Source: Hafnia alvei (GTDB lineage: Bacteria; Pseudomonadota; Gammaproteobacteria; Enterobacterales; Enterobacteriaceae). From it: a DNA stretch of 64,000 bases. Location: contig NZ_FMIQ01000006.1 in assembly GCF_900095695.1 (NCBI RefSeq), forward strand, positions 62,001 to 126,000, in the 5' to 3' direction. The notes under the pieces are model-generated. The model had not been told where the DNA came from and did no database searches. It saw nothing but the letters and a program-made list of their open reading frames with translations. Below are positions 34,964 to 43,175 of the stretch, piece by piece. Position numbers and translations under genes: made by a program. Every line of letters begins with the position of its first letter. Position 1 is the stretch's first letter.

Positions 34964-37717
34964 ATGGGAAATAATTCAGCAAGCTTACTGCGTCGGTTAA
35001 ATCCATATTGTGCTCAGGCGCTTGCCGCCGCCGCCACCTTATGCCAAACCCGCGCCCATGCGGAAATCACGGTAGAACACTGGCTGCTCAAGCTGTTAGA
35101 GCAGGGTGAGGGTGACATTACGGTGATCGCTCGCCGCTACGAATGGGACATGGACGGCCTATGGCAGGGGCTGCTGAATCATTTAGACAGTCTTCCGCAT
35201 ACCATTCAGGGAAAACCGCAGCTCTCCGACAAGCTCCAACAGCTGATCAAAAATGCGTGGTTAGACGCGTCGTTGCAGGAAAACACCGACGCCGTGCGTT
35301 CTGCACATCTGCTCGCTGCGCTGATTAATAAACCTAATTTACTGGCGACGGACGCCGTGTGGCCGCTGCTGAGTATCAGCACCACGCAGCTCTCCCGTTT
35401 GCTACCGCTGCTTGATGCCCAGTCGGAAGAACGTCCTGAGCTGCAAACTGGGCTGCAACACCCGCAGCCACATTCTGAACCGCAGCTAACGTCTAATGCT
35501 GAATCGGCCTCGGGTCAACCCAACGCCAGCGGCGTTTCGCCGATGCAGGAAGCGCATCTGGCGGTGCTCAACAAGTTCACCCTCGACGTCACCGAAAAAG
35601 CGCGTTCTGGCAGCATCGACCCGGTATTTGGCCGCGATATGGAAATTCGCCAGATGGTCGATATTCTTTCGCGCCGCCGCAAAAATAACCCGATTCTGGT
35701 GGGCGAACCCGGCGTGGGCAAAACCGCGCTGGTGGAAGGTTTAGCGCTACGTATCGCCGAAGGCAATGTGCCCGATAGCTTAAAAACCGTGAGCGTACGC
35801 ACGCTGGATCTCGGTTTGCTACAGGCAGGCGCAGGCGTGAAAGGTGAATTCGAACAGCGACTGAAAAACGTCATCGAAGCGGTACAGCAAGCGCCCGAAC
35901 CGGTTCTGCTGTTTATCGACGAAGCACACACCATTATCGGCGCGGGTAATCAGGCCGGTGGCGCAGATGCCGCTAACCTGCTGAAACCGGCGCTGGCACG
36001 CGGCGAGCTGCGCACCATTGCGGCTACCACCTGGTCTGAATACAAACAGTATTTCGAACGTGACGCCGCGTTAGAACGCCGTTTCCAGATGGTCAAAGTC
36101 GACGAGCCCGACGATGAGATGGCGTGCCTGATGCTGCGCGGCTTGAAAGAGCGCTACGCCACCCACCACGGCGTGCATATCCAAGATGCGGCGGTGAAAG
36201 CGGCGGTCACGCTGTCGCGCCGTTATATCACCGGACGACAACTGCCGGACAAAGGCGTGGATTTACTGGATACCGCCAGCGCCCGCGTGCGTATGAGCTT
36301 GGATACCGTGCCTGAACAGCTCACCCAGATTAACGCTCAGTTAGCATCGCTGGAGATGGAGAAACTGGCTATCGAGCAAGATTTGGTGCTCAGCAGCGGC
36401 GCCGACAGCGAACGACTTGGCACGATTGAAAAACTGAGCGCCGAATTGCTCAGCCAACAGGCGCAGCTCGATGCCCAATATCAGCAAGAGCGTGAGCTCA
36501 CCCAAACGCTGCTGGAGGTGCGCCAAGACCTCAGCCGCCAGTCCGAACGTGCCGCTATTCAACAGCAACTGAGTGCAATTCAGGGCAATCAGCCGCTGCT
36601 TTCTCTCGACGTTGACGTGCGCACCGTGGCGAACGTGATCGCCGACTGGACGGGCGTGCCGCTGGGCAGCCTGTTGAAAGATGAACAAACCAGCCTGCTT
36701 CAGTTAGAAGATCAGCTGGGCGAACGCGTTATTGGCCAACCGGCTGCGTTAGGCGCGCTGGCGCAGCGGTTACGCGCCGCTAAAACCGGTTTAACCTCGG
36801 AGAACGGCCCGCTCGGCGTATTCCTGCTGGTTGGCCCGAGCGGCGTGGGCAAAACCGAGAGCGCATTGGCGCTGGCCGATGACCTGTTCGGCGGCGAAAA
36901 ATCGCTGATCACGATTAATATGTCCGAGTATCAAGAGGCGCACACCGTTTCCCAGCTTAAAGGCTCACCTCCGGGCTACGTGGGTTATGGTCAGGGCGGG
37001 ATTTTGACCGAGGCGGTACGCAAGCGACCATACAGCGTAGTGCTACTCGACGAAGTTGAGAAGGCGCATCGCGACGTTTTAAACCTGTTCTATCAGGTAT
37101 TCGATCGTGGCTTTATGCGCGACGGCGAAGGGCGCGAGATCGACTTCCGCAATACCGTGATTTTAATGACCGCCAACTTGGGCAGCGATCAGCTGATGGC
37201 GCTGTTAGAACAACAGCCAGAGGCCTCGGACGGTATGCTGCAAGAGCTGCTGCGCCCGATCCTGCGCGATCATTTCCAGCCAGCCTTGCTCGCCCGTTTC
37301 CAGACGCTGATTTATCGCCCGCTAGACGCCGTGGCGCTCCGCCGCATTGTGGCCATCAAATTAGGGCAGGTGGCAAAACGTCTTCAGCGTCATTACGGAC
37401 TGACTTGCCACATCGAAGAAAGCCTGATGGACACGCTGGTCGAGGCCTGCCTGCTGCCGGATACCGGCGCGCGCAATATCGACAGCCTGCTCAATCAGCA
37501 GATCTTACCGGTGCTTTCTCAGCAGCTATTACAGCGTTTAGCGCAGCAGCGAAAACCGAACCGCCTGACGTTGGGTTACAGCGACGAAGACGGCATTACG
37601 CTGGACTTTGGTGACGAAGAGCGCGGTGATGAACTGAACGCTGACGAAAAGAACGCTGACAAAAAGAACGCTAACTCAGACGGCGCGATAACCGCCGAAG
37701 CGAGGGTGACATGTTAA
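34964..37717 (+). CDS. clpV: T6SS sheath-recycling AAA+ ATPase ClpV/TssH
   Basis: Disassembles contracted TssBC sheaths. ATG 34964 (917 residues) is preferred: a GGGAGAGAG run lies before it and the ClpV N-domain begins right after with SLLRRLNPYCAQALAAAA. The longer frame from 34877 adds an unlikely 29 residues. Two AAA+ modules carry GEPGVGKT and GPSGVGKT, with Walker B FIDEAHT and VLLDEVEKAH, and a coiled-coil between. The last 30 residues hold a small repeat (NADEKNADKKNA). The stop overlaps the vgrG start by 7 bp. Confidence 0.95.
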   Translation: MGNNSASLLRRLNPYCAQALAAAATLCQTRAHAEITVEHWLLKLLEQGEGDITVIARRYEWDMDGLWQGLLNHLDSLPHTIQGKPQLSDKLQQLIKNAWLDASLQENTDAVRSAHLLAALINKPNLLATDAVWPLLSISTTQLSRLLPLLDAQSEERPELQTGLQHPQPHSEPQLTSNAESASGQPNASGVSPMQEAHLAVLNKFTLDVTEKARSGSIDPVFGRDMEIRQMVDILSRRRKNNPILVGEPGVGKTALVEGLALRIAEGNVPDSLKTVSVRTLDLGLLQAGAGVKGEFEQRLKNVIEAVQQAPEPVLLFIDEAHTIIGAGNQAGGADAANLLKPALARGELRTIAATTWSEYKQYFERDAALERRFQMVKVDEPDDEMACLMLRGLKERYATHHGVHIQDAAVKAAVTLSRRYITGRQLPDKGVDLLDTASARVRMSLDTVPEQLTQINAQLASLEMEKLAIEQDLVLSSGADSERLGTIEKLSAELLSQQAQLDAQYQQERELTQTLLEVRQDLSRQSERAAIQQQLSAIQGNQPLLSLDVDVRTVANVIADWTGVPLGSLLKDEQTSLLQLEDQLGERVIGQPAALGALAQRLRAAKTGLTSENGPLGVFLLVGPSGVGKTESALALADDLFGGEKSLITINMSEYQEAHTVSQLKGSPPGYVGYGQGGILTEAVRKRPYSVVLLDEVEKAHRDVLNLFYQVFDRGFMRDGEGREIDFRNTVILMTANLGSDQLMALLEQQPEASDGMLQELLRPILRDHFQPALLARFQTLIYRPLDAVALRRIVAIKLGQVAKRLQRHYGLTCHIEESLMDTLVEACLLPDTGARNIDSLLNQQILPVLSQQLLQRLAQQRKPNRLTLGYSDEDGITLDFGDEERGDELNADEKNADKKNANSDGAITAEARVTC

Positions 37718-40098
37718 ATACTGCGGCTCAACTGATGTTCGACCACAGCCACCATGTGCTGAAGGTCTGGGACAACACGGCTCCGCTGGACGTGCTGGCG
37801 TTCACTGGCGAAGAGCATCTCAGCCAGCCTTATCGCTACACCATCGAATTCACCAGCTCGGCCAAAGACATCCAGCCCGCGCAGATGCTGATGCAGGACG
37901 CCACGTTCACCCTGAACGCCACGCCGAATGTGCTGGCCTCTTCTTTGTCGATGACGCCGCCGGTTATGCAGCCGCTGCGCACGGTGCACGGGGTGATCCA
38001 GCGCTTCAAGCGTCTGTCTACTTCCCGTGACGAAAGCCGCTACGAAGTGACCTTGGTTCCGCGCTTGGCGCTGCTGGCGAAAAGCCATCAGCACGCGATT
38101 TACCAAAACCTTTCGGTGCCGGAGATCGTAGAAAAGATCCTGCGCGATCGCCACGGTTTCAAAGGGCAAGATTTCCTGTTCACGCTGGCGCACACCTATC
38201 CAAAACGTGAACTGGTGATGCAGTACGGCGAAAACGATCTGCAATTTATCAGCCGCCTGCTGGCCGAAATCGGCATCTGGTTCCGCTTCACCGCTGACCC
38301 TAAACTTAATATCGACGTTGTGGAATTCTATGACGATCAACAGCATTACCAGTTCGGCACCAGCCTGCCGCTGCGTAATCCGTCGGGCATGAATGACGTT
38401 GGCGTTGAATCGGTATGGGGATTAACCAGCGCTCATCAGGTGGTTGAAAACCGCGTTACCACCAGAGACTACAACTACCGCCAAGCCCAATCGTGGATGG
38501 ATGGCGACGTTGACGTCACCCGCGGCGACACAACCACCTACGGCGAAGCCTATCACTACGCGGATAATTATCTGGCGGCGGGCGACAAAAACAGCCCGCA
38601 GTCTGATCCTGAGAGCGGCGCGTTCTATGCGCGCCTGCGTCATGAACGCTATCTGAATCAACAGACCCTGCTGCACGGCTTCACCACTTCGGCGGCGCTG
38701 TCGCCAGGGCAAGAGCTCAAAGTGGATGGCGATGCGCCCGAGGCGTTCCGCCAAGGCGCGGTGATCGTGGCAATCCGCAGCAAAGCGCGCCGTGACCAAA
38801 GTTACGAAGTTGAATTCACCGCCATCCCGTATTCTGAAAACGTCTGTTTCCGCCCCGAGCCCAGCGCCAAGCCGGTGATGGCGGGCACCATTCCGGCCCG
38901 CGTCACCAGCACCGTGGTGAATGACACCTACAGCCACATCGACAAAGATGGCCGCTACCGCGTGTCGTTTGATTTTGACCGCGACGAATGGCAGGCCGGC
39001 TGCGAAAGCCTATGGGTGCGCCAAGCGCGCCCGTATGCCGGTGATACCTACGGGCTACACGCACCGCTGCTGGCGGGCACCGAAGTGGCGATTGCGTTCG
39101 AAGAGGGCAACCCCGACCGACCGTACATCGCCTACGCGCTGCACGACTCCAAACACGGCGACCACGTCACGCTGCAAAACTACAAACGCAACGTGCTACG
39201 CACCCCCGCCAACAACAAACTGCGCCTCGACGACGAACGCGGTAAAGAGCACATCAAACTCAGCACCGAATACGGCGGCAAAACCCAGCTCAACCTCGGC
39301 CATTTGGTCGACAGCCAAAAACAGCAACGCGGCGAAGGCTTCGAACTGCGCACCGACGACTGGGGCGCGATAAGGGCGGGCAAGGGAATTTTCATCAGCG
39401 CCGACGGCCAGCCAAAGGCGGGTGGGAAGGTGTTGGAGATGGATCAGGCGGTAAGCTTGATCAAGGGAGCCATAAGCCAAATGACGGATTGGGGAACCAT
39501 CACCCAGTCCCATCACAATTTACAGCCTGAAAGCGAGAGTTTAAAAAACTATCTGACACAAGCAACGCAGCTAACCGGTGCGGCACTTCTGATGAGTGCA
39601 CCACAGGGAATAGGTGCCGTCAGTCCAGAAACCGTGATGCTACAAAGCGGCAAAGCGCTCTATCTGCAAAGCCAAGGAGAGATAAACTTAGCGAGCGCAC
39701 AGCGTATTTCTGCAAATTCAAGTCAGGCAATATCGCTATTGGCTCAGCAGGAAGGTATGCGTTTAGTTTCAGGTAAAGGCGCATTAACCATTGAATCCCA
39801 TGCTGATACGATGGCCTTAACCGCACTGAAAGACGTTACCATACAGTCGGTGCAAGGGCATCTACAGTTGACTGCAAAAAACGGTATCACCATTGGCTGC
39901 GGCGGGGCTTATATTCGTTTAACGCCACAGGGTGAGATTGAGATTCACGGGCCAAGCCGTTTAAGTTTGAAAGGCACACACGTTTGGGATACGCCTGCGA
40001 GTGAGGATTTTCCTCTGCCTGAGCTCCCTCAATCGGTGTGCAAAGAGTGTTTGAAAAAGGCGCAGGAAGAAGCTGCCGGATTTGTATTGCGTCAATAG
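37711..40098 (+). CDS. vgrG: T6SS spike protein VgrG/TssI
   Basis: Trimeric puncturing spike at the tip of the tube, with gp27-like, gp5-like and DUF2345 needle regions. The 795-residue protein keeps the standard core, for example EFTSSAKDI early, a gp5-like segment around VRQARPYAGDTYGLHAPLLAGTEV (cited by its parts) and NPDRPYIAYALHDS. After about 39,440 the base composition becomes clearly more AT-rich and the C-terminal part (DUF2345 plus a tail with CKECLKKAQEE) differs in style. The tail is probably the docking site for the effector complex encoded directly downstream. Confidence 0.94.
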   Translation: MLNTAAQLMFDHSHHVLKVWDNTAPLDVLAFTGEEHLSQPYRYTIEFTSSAKDIQPAQMLMQDATFTLNATPNVLASSLSMTPPVMQPLRTVHGVIQRFKRLSTSRDESRYEVTLVPRLALLAKSHQHAIYQNLSVPEIVEKILRDRHGFKGQDFLFTLAHTYPKRELVMQYGENDLQFISRLLAEIGIWFRFTADPKLNIDVVEFYDDQQHYQFGTSLPLRNPSGMNDVGVESVWGLTSAHQVVENRVTTRDYNYRQAQSWMDGDVDVTRGDTTTYGEAYHYADNYLAAGDKNSPQSDPESGAFYARLRHERYLNQQTLLHGFTTSAALSPGQELKVDGDAPEAFRQGAVIVAIRSKARRDQSYEVEFTAIPYSENVCFRPEPSAKPVMAGTIPARVTSTVVNDTYSHIDKDGRYRVSFDFDRDEWQAGCESLWVRQARPYAGDTYGLHAPLLAGTEVAIAFEEGNPDRPYIAYALHDSKHGDHVTLQNYKRNVLRTPANNKLRLDDERGKEHIKLSTEYGGKTQLNLGHLVDSQKQQRGEGFELRTDDWGAIRAGKGIFISADGQPKAGGKVLEMDQAVSLIKGAISQMTDWGTITQSHHNLQPESESLKNYLTQATQLTGAALLMSAPQGIGAVSPETVMLQSGKALYLQSQGEINLASAQRISANSSQAISLLAQQEGMRLVSGKGALTIESHADTMALTALKDVTIQSVQGHLQLTAKNGITIGCGGAYIRLTPQGEIEIHGPSRLSLKGTHVWDTPASEDFPLPELPQSVCKECLKKAQEEAAGFVLRQ

Positions 40099-40111
40099 AA
40101 GGAACGAAAAC

Positions 40112-40873
40112 GTGAGTGAAAAACGCCAGCTTTGGCTGTCTCAAATCGAAAAAGTGTGTACGACGACGGATTTAAACTATATCGATATTCTTGTCGATCA
40201 GGCTGCTTGGCAGCAGCCCATAGTCTCGTCCTTGCAGCGTATGCAACCAGAAATAAAATGGTTTTCGTTATTCGATGATACGCCCGAAGAGGGGCTGCTT
40301 GAACAAGCCCCTTTGCTTATGCGCGTTCAACTGGATATATGGCAGCATAAAGCATGGCTGTCTGAGCTAATGGAACATTTCTCTGGAACCCCAAGACTGT
40401 TAATGCTGGTTTCACCACTCTCTTTTGATCTGTTGTGCGAGCATTTGAAAAAAATATCCGTCGCTAAATGGGGGGAACAATTTGGCCTGTTGCGTTTTTA
40501 TGATACCCGCGTATTTCCTCTTTTAGTAACGGATGTTTTTAATCTTGAACAAAAGAAACGGCTAACGGATATTGCCCTTTTTTGGAGCTGGATGGATAGG
40601 GATAAATCACCTGTTTGGCTGGCTGGCAGTTTTAATCCAGAAGTGAATTTTGTCATGAGTGATTTTGAGATATCTCTGGATGATAATCAGTTTGAGAGAA
40701 TTGCCTGTATGAGTGATGCCGAAAATATTGCCAGCTCAGAACGGTTTCGCAATAACGCCTTTTCCAAGGAACATAATTTCTCCCATTACTATCGTGTGGC
40801 AGTGCGCATAACCGAACAAGGTTTTCTTGGCGATATTGCTGATTTTATCGAGCAGCACCATTTAGAGTGCTAA
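40112..40873 (+). CDS. DUF4123 effector adaptor/chaperone
   Basis: Adaptor that loads an effector onto VgrG. The 253-residue protein fits DUF4123 (Tap/TEC) in size, in its position right after vgrG, and in features such as LMRVQLD, LVSPLSFDLL, FGLLRFYDTRVFP and the late HYYRVAVRITEQGFL. The start is GTG 40112, with AAGGA 8 bases upstream; the ATG at 40082 lies inside vgrG without a ribosome site. Its client is presumably the Tle1 phospholipase encoded behind the immunity genes. Confidence 0.85.
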   Translation: MSEKRQLWLSQIEKVCTTTDLNYIDILVDQAAWQQPIVSSLQRMQPEIKWFSLFDDTPEEGLLEQAPLLMRVQLDIWQHKAWLSELMEHFSGTPRLLMLVSPLSFDLLCEHLKKISVAKWGEQFGLLRFYDTRVFPLLVTDVFNLEQKKRLTDIALFWSWMDRDKSPVWLAGSFNPEVNFVMSDFEISLDDNQFERIACMSDAENIASSERFRNNAFSKEHNFSHYYRVAVRITEQGFLGDIADFIEQHHLEC

Positions 40874-40907
40874 TACTCACTCATCTTTACAACAAGGACG
40901 TTATAAA

Positions 40908-41405
40908 ATGAAAAAAACGATAGTGGTAAGAAATATGGTCATGCTTGCCACATTATTAACCTCAGGGACGGTGGTTTCTGGTGAAAGCTCCAGTGGCGCA
41001 AATTTAACCGGAGTGAACCATACCCAAAAGGGAATTAGCAGTTTTATGGTCAATGATTATAGGGGGCAAATGGGCGGGTATAGCTGTTGTGTAATGCTTC
41101 CTGATCAATGGCGGCCGGGTCTAAAAGTAGAAGTTAAATGGATGTCAGACCCCAATCCCAACGAGAAACTACCACCACTGGGTACTGATGAATACAGAAC
41201 CTCTTACGCGAAACATGCTGCTAACTATAAAAATCATAGTGAGGTAATAGATATACCTAAATATAACCAAGCATGTGATTTAGTTATTCATTTTTTACCT
41301 TGCGATCAAGTTAAAGCAACGGCGATATGTTCCGTATATGGTAGAGAGGACTACCCAATAAAAGAACCATTGAATATGCCGGAGCCGAAAAAATGTCCGA
41401 GATAA
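40908..41405 (+). CDS. DUF3304 immunity protein, copy 1 (Tli1-like)
   Basis: A 165-residue exported protein of the DUF3304 type, the family (from memory) of immunity proteins against Tle1 phospholipases. It has an N-terminal signal sequence but, unlike the next three copies, no lipobox cysteine (TLLTSGTVVSGES), so it is probably soluble in the periplasm. The mature part shares GVNHTQKGIS, CCVMLPDQWRPG, HFLPCD and YPIKEPLNMPEPKKCPR with its neighbours. Its middle (PPLGTDEYR) resembles copy 4, not copies 2 and 3. It is the most diverged copy. Confidence 0.82.
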   Translation: MKKTIVVRNMVMLATLLTSGTVVSGESSSGANLTGVNHTQKGISSFMVNDYRGQMGGYSCCVMLPDQWRPGLKVEVKWMSDPNPNEKLPPLGTDEYRTSYAKHAANYKNHSEVIDIPKYNQACDLVIHFLPCDQVKATAICSVYGREDYPIKEPLNMPEPKKCPR

Positions 41406-41486
41406 ATATCATGCGTACCATTATGACTATTTATTAAAATGTGGAGTAAATAACCATAATGGTGCTAATCCAAATAGGAGAGGGTG

Positions 41487-41996
41487 ATGAATAAAACATT
41501 AAGGAATTGCGGTGGCATGCTGGTGCTGTTGACGCTATTGACGACCGGTTGCTCATTCGCCAGTGACGATGATATGACCGGTGGGGACTTAAGAGGGATG
41601 AATCATACTAGGCAAGAAGTTTCTCGGTTTTCAGTAAATGGATATGGAGGCTTAGTAGGAGGGAACACGTGTTGTATCTTATTGCCAGATAAATGGCGTC
41701 CTGGAATGAAGATTCAAGTAAAATGGAAATCAGTTGATACTAAGAATATTGATTTCCCTGGTTATGGCGATGAGAAAAAGTTTCAAGAATGGAAACAGAA
41801 AATTTCTGCTCACTCCGTCAATAAATTAGCTGTAGTTGATGTCCCTCAATATGGCGCTAAACGATGCGGTTTAACAGTCCATTTTTTACCTTGTGACAAA
41901 GTTAAAGTCACAACATCATGCTGGGGATATGGTAGCCCCGAATATCCAATAAAAGAACCACTGAATATGCCGGAGCCGAAAACATGTCCGAGATAA
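41487..41996 (+). CDS. DUF3304 immunity lipoprotein, copy 2 (Tli1-like)
   Basis: A 169-residue lipoprotein. The signal peptide ends in LLTTGC with serine next, which predicts the outer membrane. The start is ATG 41487, behind GGAGAGGG; a GTG codon directly before it is not needed. The mature protein has GGNTCCILLPDKWRPG and HFLPCDKVKVTTSCWGYG, with four or more cysteines likely in disulfides. The middle reads VDTKNIDFPGYGDEKKF and is nearly identical to copy 3. It should neutralise the Tle1 effector arriving in the periplasm. Confidence 0.83.
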   Translation: MNKTLRNCGGMLVLLTLLTTGCSFASDDDMTGGDLRGMNHTRQEVSRFSVNGYGGLVGGNTCCILLPDKWRPGMKIQVKWKSVDTKNIDFPGYGDEKKFQEWKQKISAHSVNKLAVVDVPQYGAKRCGLTVHFLPCDKVKVTTSCWGYGSPEYPIKEPLNMPEPKTCPR

Positions 41997-42077
41997 ATAT
42001 CATGCGTACCATTATGACTATTTATTAAAATGTGGAGTAAATAACCATAATGGTGCTAATCCAAACAGGAGAGGGTA

Positions 42078-42587
42078 ATGAATAAAACATTAAGGAATTG
42101 CGGTGGTGTACTGGTGCTTCTGGCGCAGTTGACAACGGGCTGCTCATTCGCCAGTGACGATGATGTGACCGGTGGGAATTTAAGAGGTGTAAATCATACT
42201 AGACAGGAAGTTTCTCGGTTTTCAGTAAATGGATATGGAGGTTTAGTGGGAGGAAATACTTGCTGTATTTTATTACCAGATAAATGGCGTCCTGGAATGA
42301 AGGTTCAAGTAAAATGGAAATCAGTTGATACTAAGAATATTGATTTCCCTGGTTATGGTGATGAGAAAAAGTTTCAAGAATGGAAACAGAAAATTTCTGC
42401 TCACTCCGTCAATAAATTAGCTGTAGTTGATGTCCCTCAATATGGCGCTAAACGATGCGGTTTAACAGTCCATTTTTTACCTTGTGACACAGTTAAAGTC
42501 ACAACGTCATGCTGGGGATATGGTAGCCCCGAATATCCAATAAAAGAACCACTGAATATGCCGGAGCCAAAAACATGTCCGAGATAA
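42078..42587 (+). CDS. DUF3304 immunity lipoprotein, copy 3 (Tli1-like)
   Basis: A 169-residue lipoprotein, almost the same as copy 2: only a handful of residues differ, mainly in the signal peptide (LAQLTTGC), one at the kinase-like spot CDTVKV, and a few neutral changes. It lies exactly 591 bp after copy 2, so the two arose by recent tandem duplication. Signal peptide, cysteine pattern and the YPIKEPLNMPEPKTCPR end are as in copy 2. Confidence 0.83.
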   Translation: MNKTLRNCGGVLVLLAQLTTGCSFASDDDVTGGNLRGVNHTRQEVSRFSVNGYGGLVGGNTCCILLPDKWRPGMKVQVKWKSVDTKNIDFPGYGDEKKFQEWKQKISAHSVNKLAVVDVPQYGAKRCGLTVHFLPCDTVKVTTSCWGYGSPEYPIKEPLNMPEPKTCPR

Positions 42588-42668
42588 ATATCATGCGTAC
42601 CATTATGACTATTTATTAAAATGTGGAGTAAATAACCATAATGGTGCTAATCCAAACAGGAGAGGGTA

Positions 42669-43175
42669 ATGAATAAAACATTAAGGAATTGCGGTGGTGT
42701 ACTGGTGCTTCTGGCGCTGTTGACAACGGGCTGCTCATTCGCCAGTGACGATGATATGACCGGTGGAAATTTAAGGGGGGTAAATCATACAAAACAGGGA
42801 ATAACTCGATTTTCAGTAAATGGTTACGGCGGTTTTGTTGGAGGAAATACATGTTGTGTTTTGTTACCTAATAAATGGAATCCGGGTATGAGTGCGGTGG
42901 TTAAATGGAGTGTAGATCCAAAACCATATGAACGATTACCGCCTTTAGGAACGGACGAGTATAGGAAGGCTTATGCGGAGCATGCATCGCGTTATACAAG
43001 TCATAGTGCGATGGTTCAGATACCGAAATATGGCGAAAAAAGGTGTGGGCTAACAGTGCATTTTTTGCCCTGCAATAACGTTAAAGTCACAACATCATGC
43101 TGGGGATATGGTAGTCCTGAGTATCCAATAAAAGAACCATTGAATATGCCGGAGCCGAAAACATGTCCGAGATAA
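42669..43175 (+). CDS. DUF3304 immunity lipoprotein, copy 4 (Tli1-like)
   Basis: A 168-residue lipoprotein (LLTTGC). Its first third and its last 30 residues match copies 2 and 3, but the middle (VDPKPYERLPPLGTDEYRKAY) belongs to the copy-1 type. It overlaps the effector start by 13 bp, so it is the copy physically coupled to Tle1 and probably the cognate immunity protein. The mosaic suggests gene conversion between copies. Confidence 0.84.
   Translation: MNKTLRNCGGVLVLLALLTTGCSFASDDDMTGGNLRGVNHTKQGITRFSVNGYGGFVGGNTCCVLLPNKWNPGMSAVVKWSVDPKPYERLPPLGTDEYRKAYAEHASRYTSHSAMVQIPKYGEKRCGLTVHFLPCNNVKVTTSCWGYGSPEYPIKEPLNMPEPKTCPR

Larger units (their letters stand above)
41406..43175 (+). repeat. 591-bp tandem duplication of the immunity gene
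   Basis: The starts at 41487, 42078 and 42669 are exactly 591 bp apart. The spacers after copies 1, 2 and 3 are virtually identical for about 80 bp. Each begins with a relic of the effector start (ATGTCCGAGATAAATA), then an inverted repeat ACCATTATG ... CATAATGGT (for example 41417-41425 with 41455-41463), then the ribosome site AGGAGAGGG. After copy 4 the same ATGTCCGAGATAAATA is the true start of the effector gene. Confidence 0.9.

Noticed and set aside
38921-39516. Overlapping long frames on both strands inside vgrG
   Set aside because: They are by-products of the GC-rich, threonine/asparagine/arginine-heavy codon pattern of vgrG; no ribosome sites or recognisable products.
41406-43175. 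CRISPR-like array
   Set aside because: The repeats are whole genes with 80-bp spacers, each unit 591 bp long, not short repeats with unique spacers.
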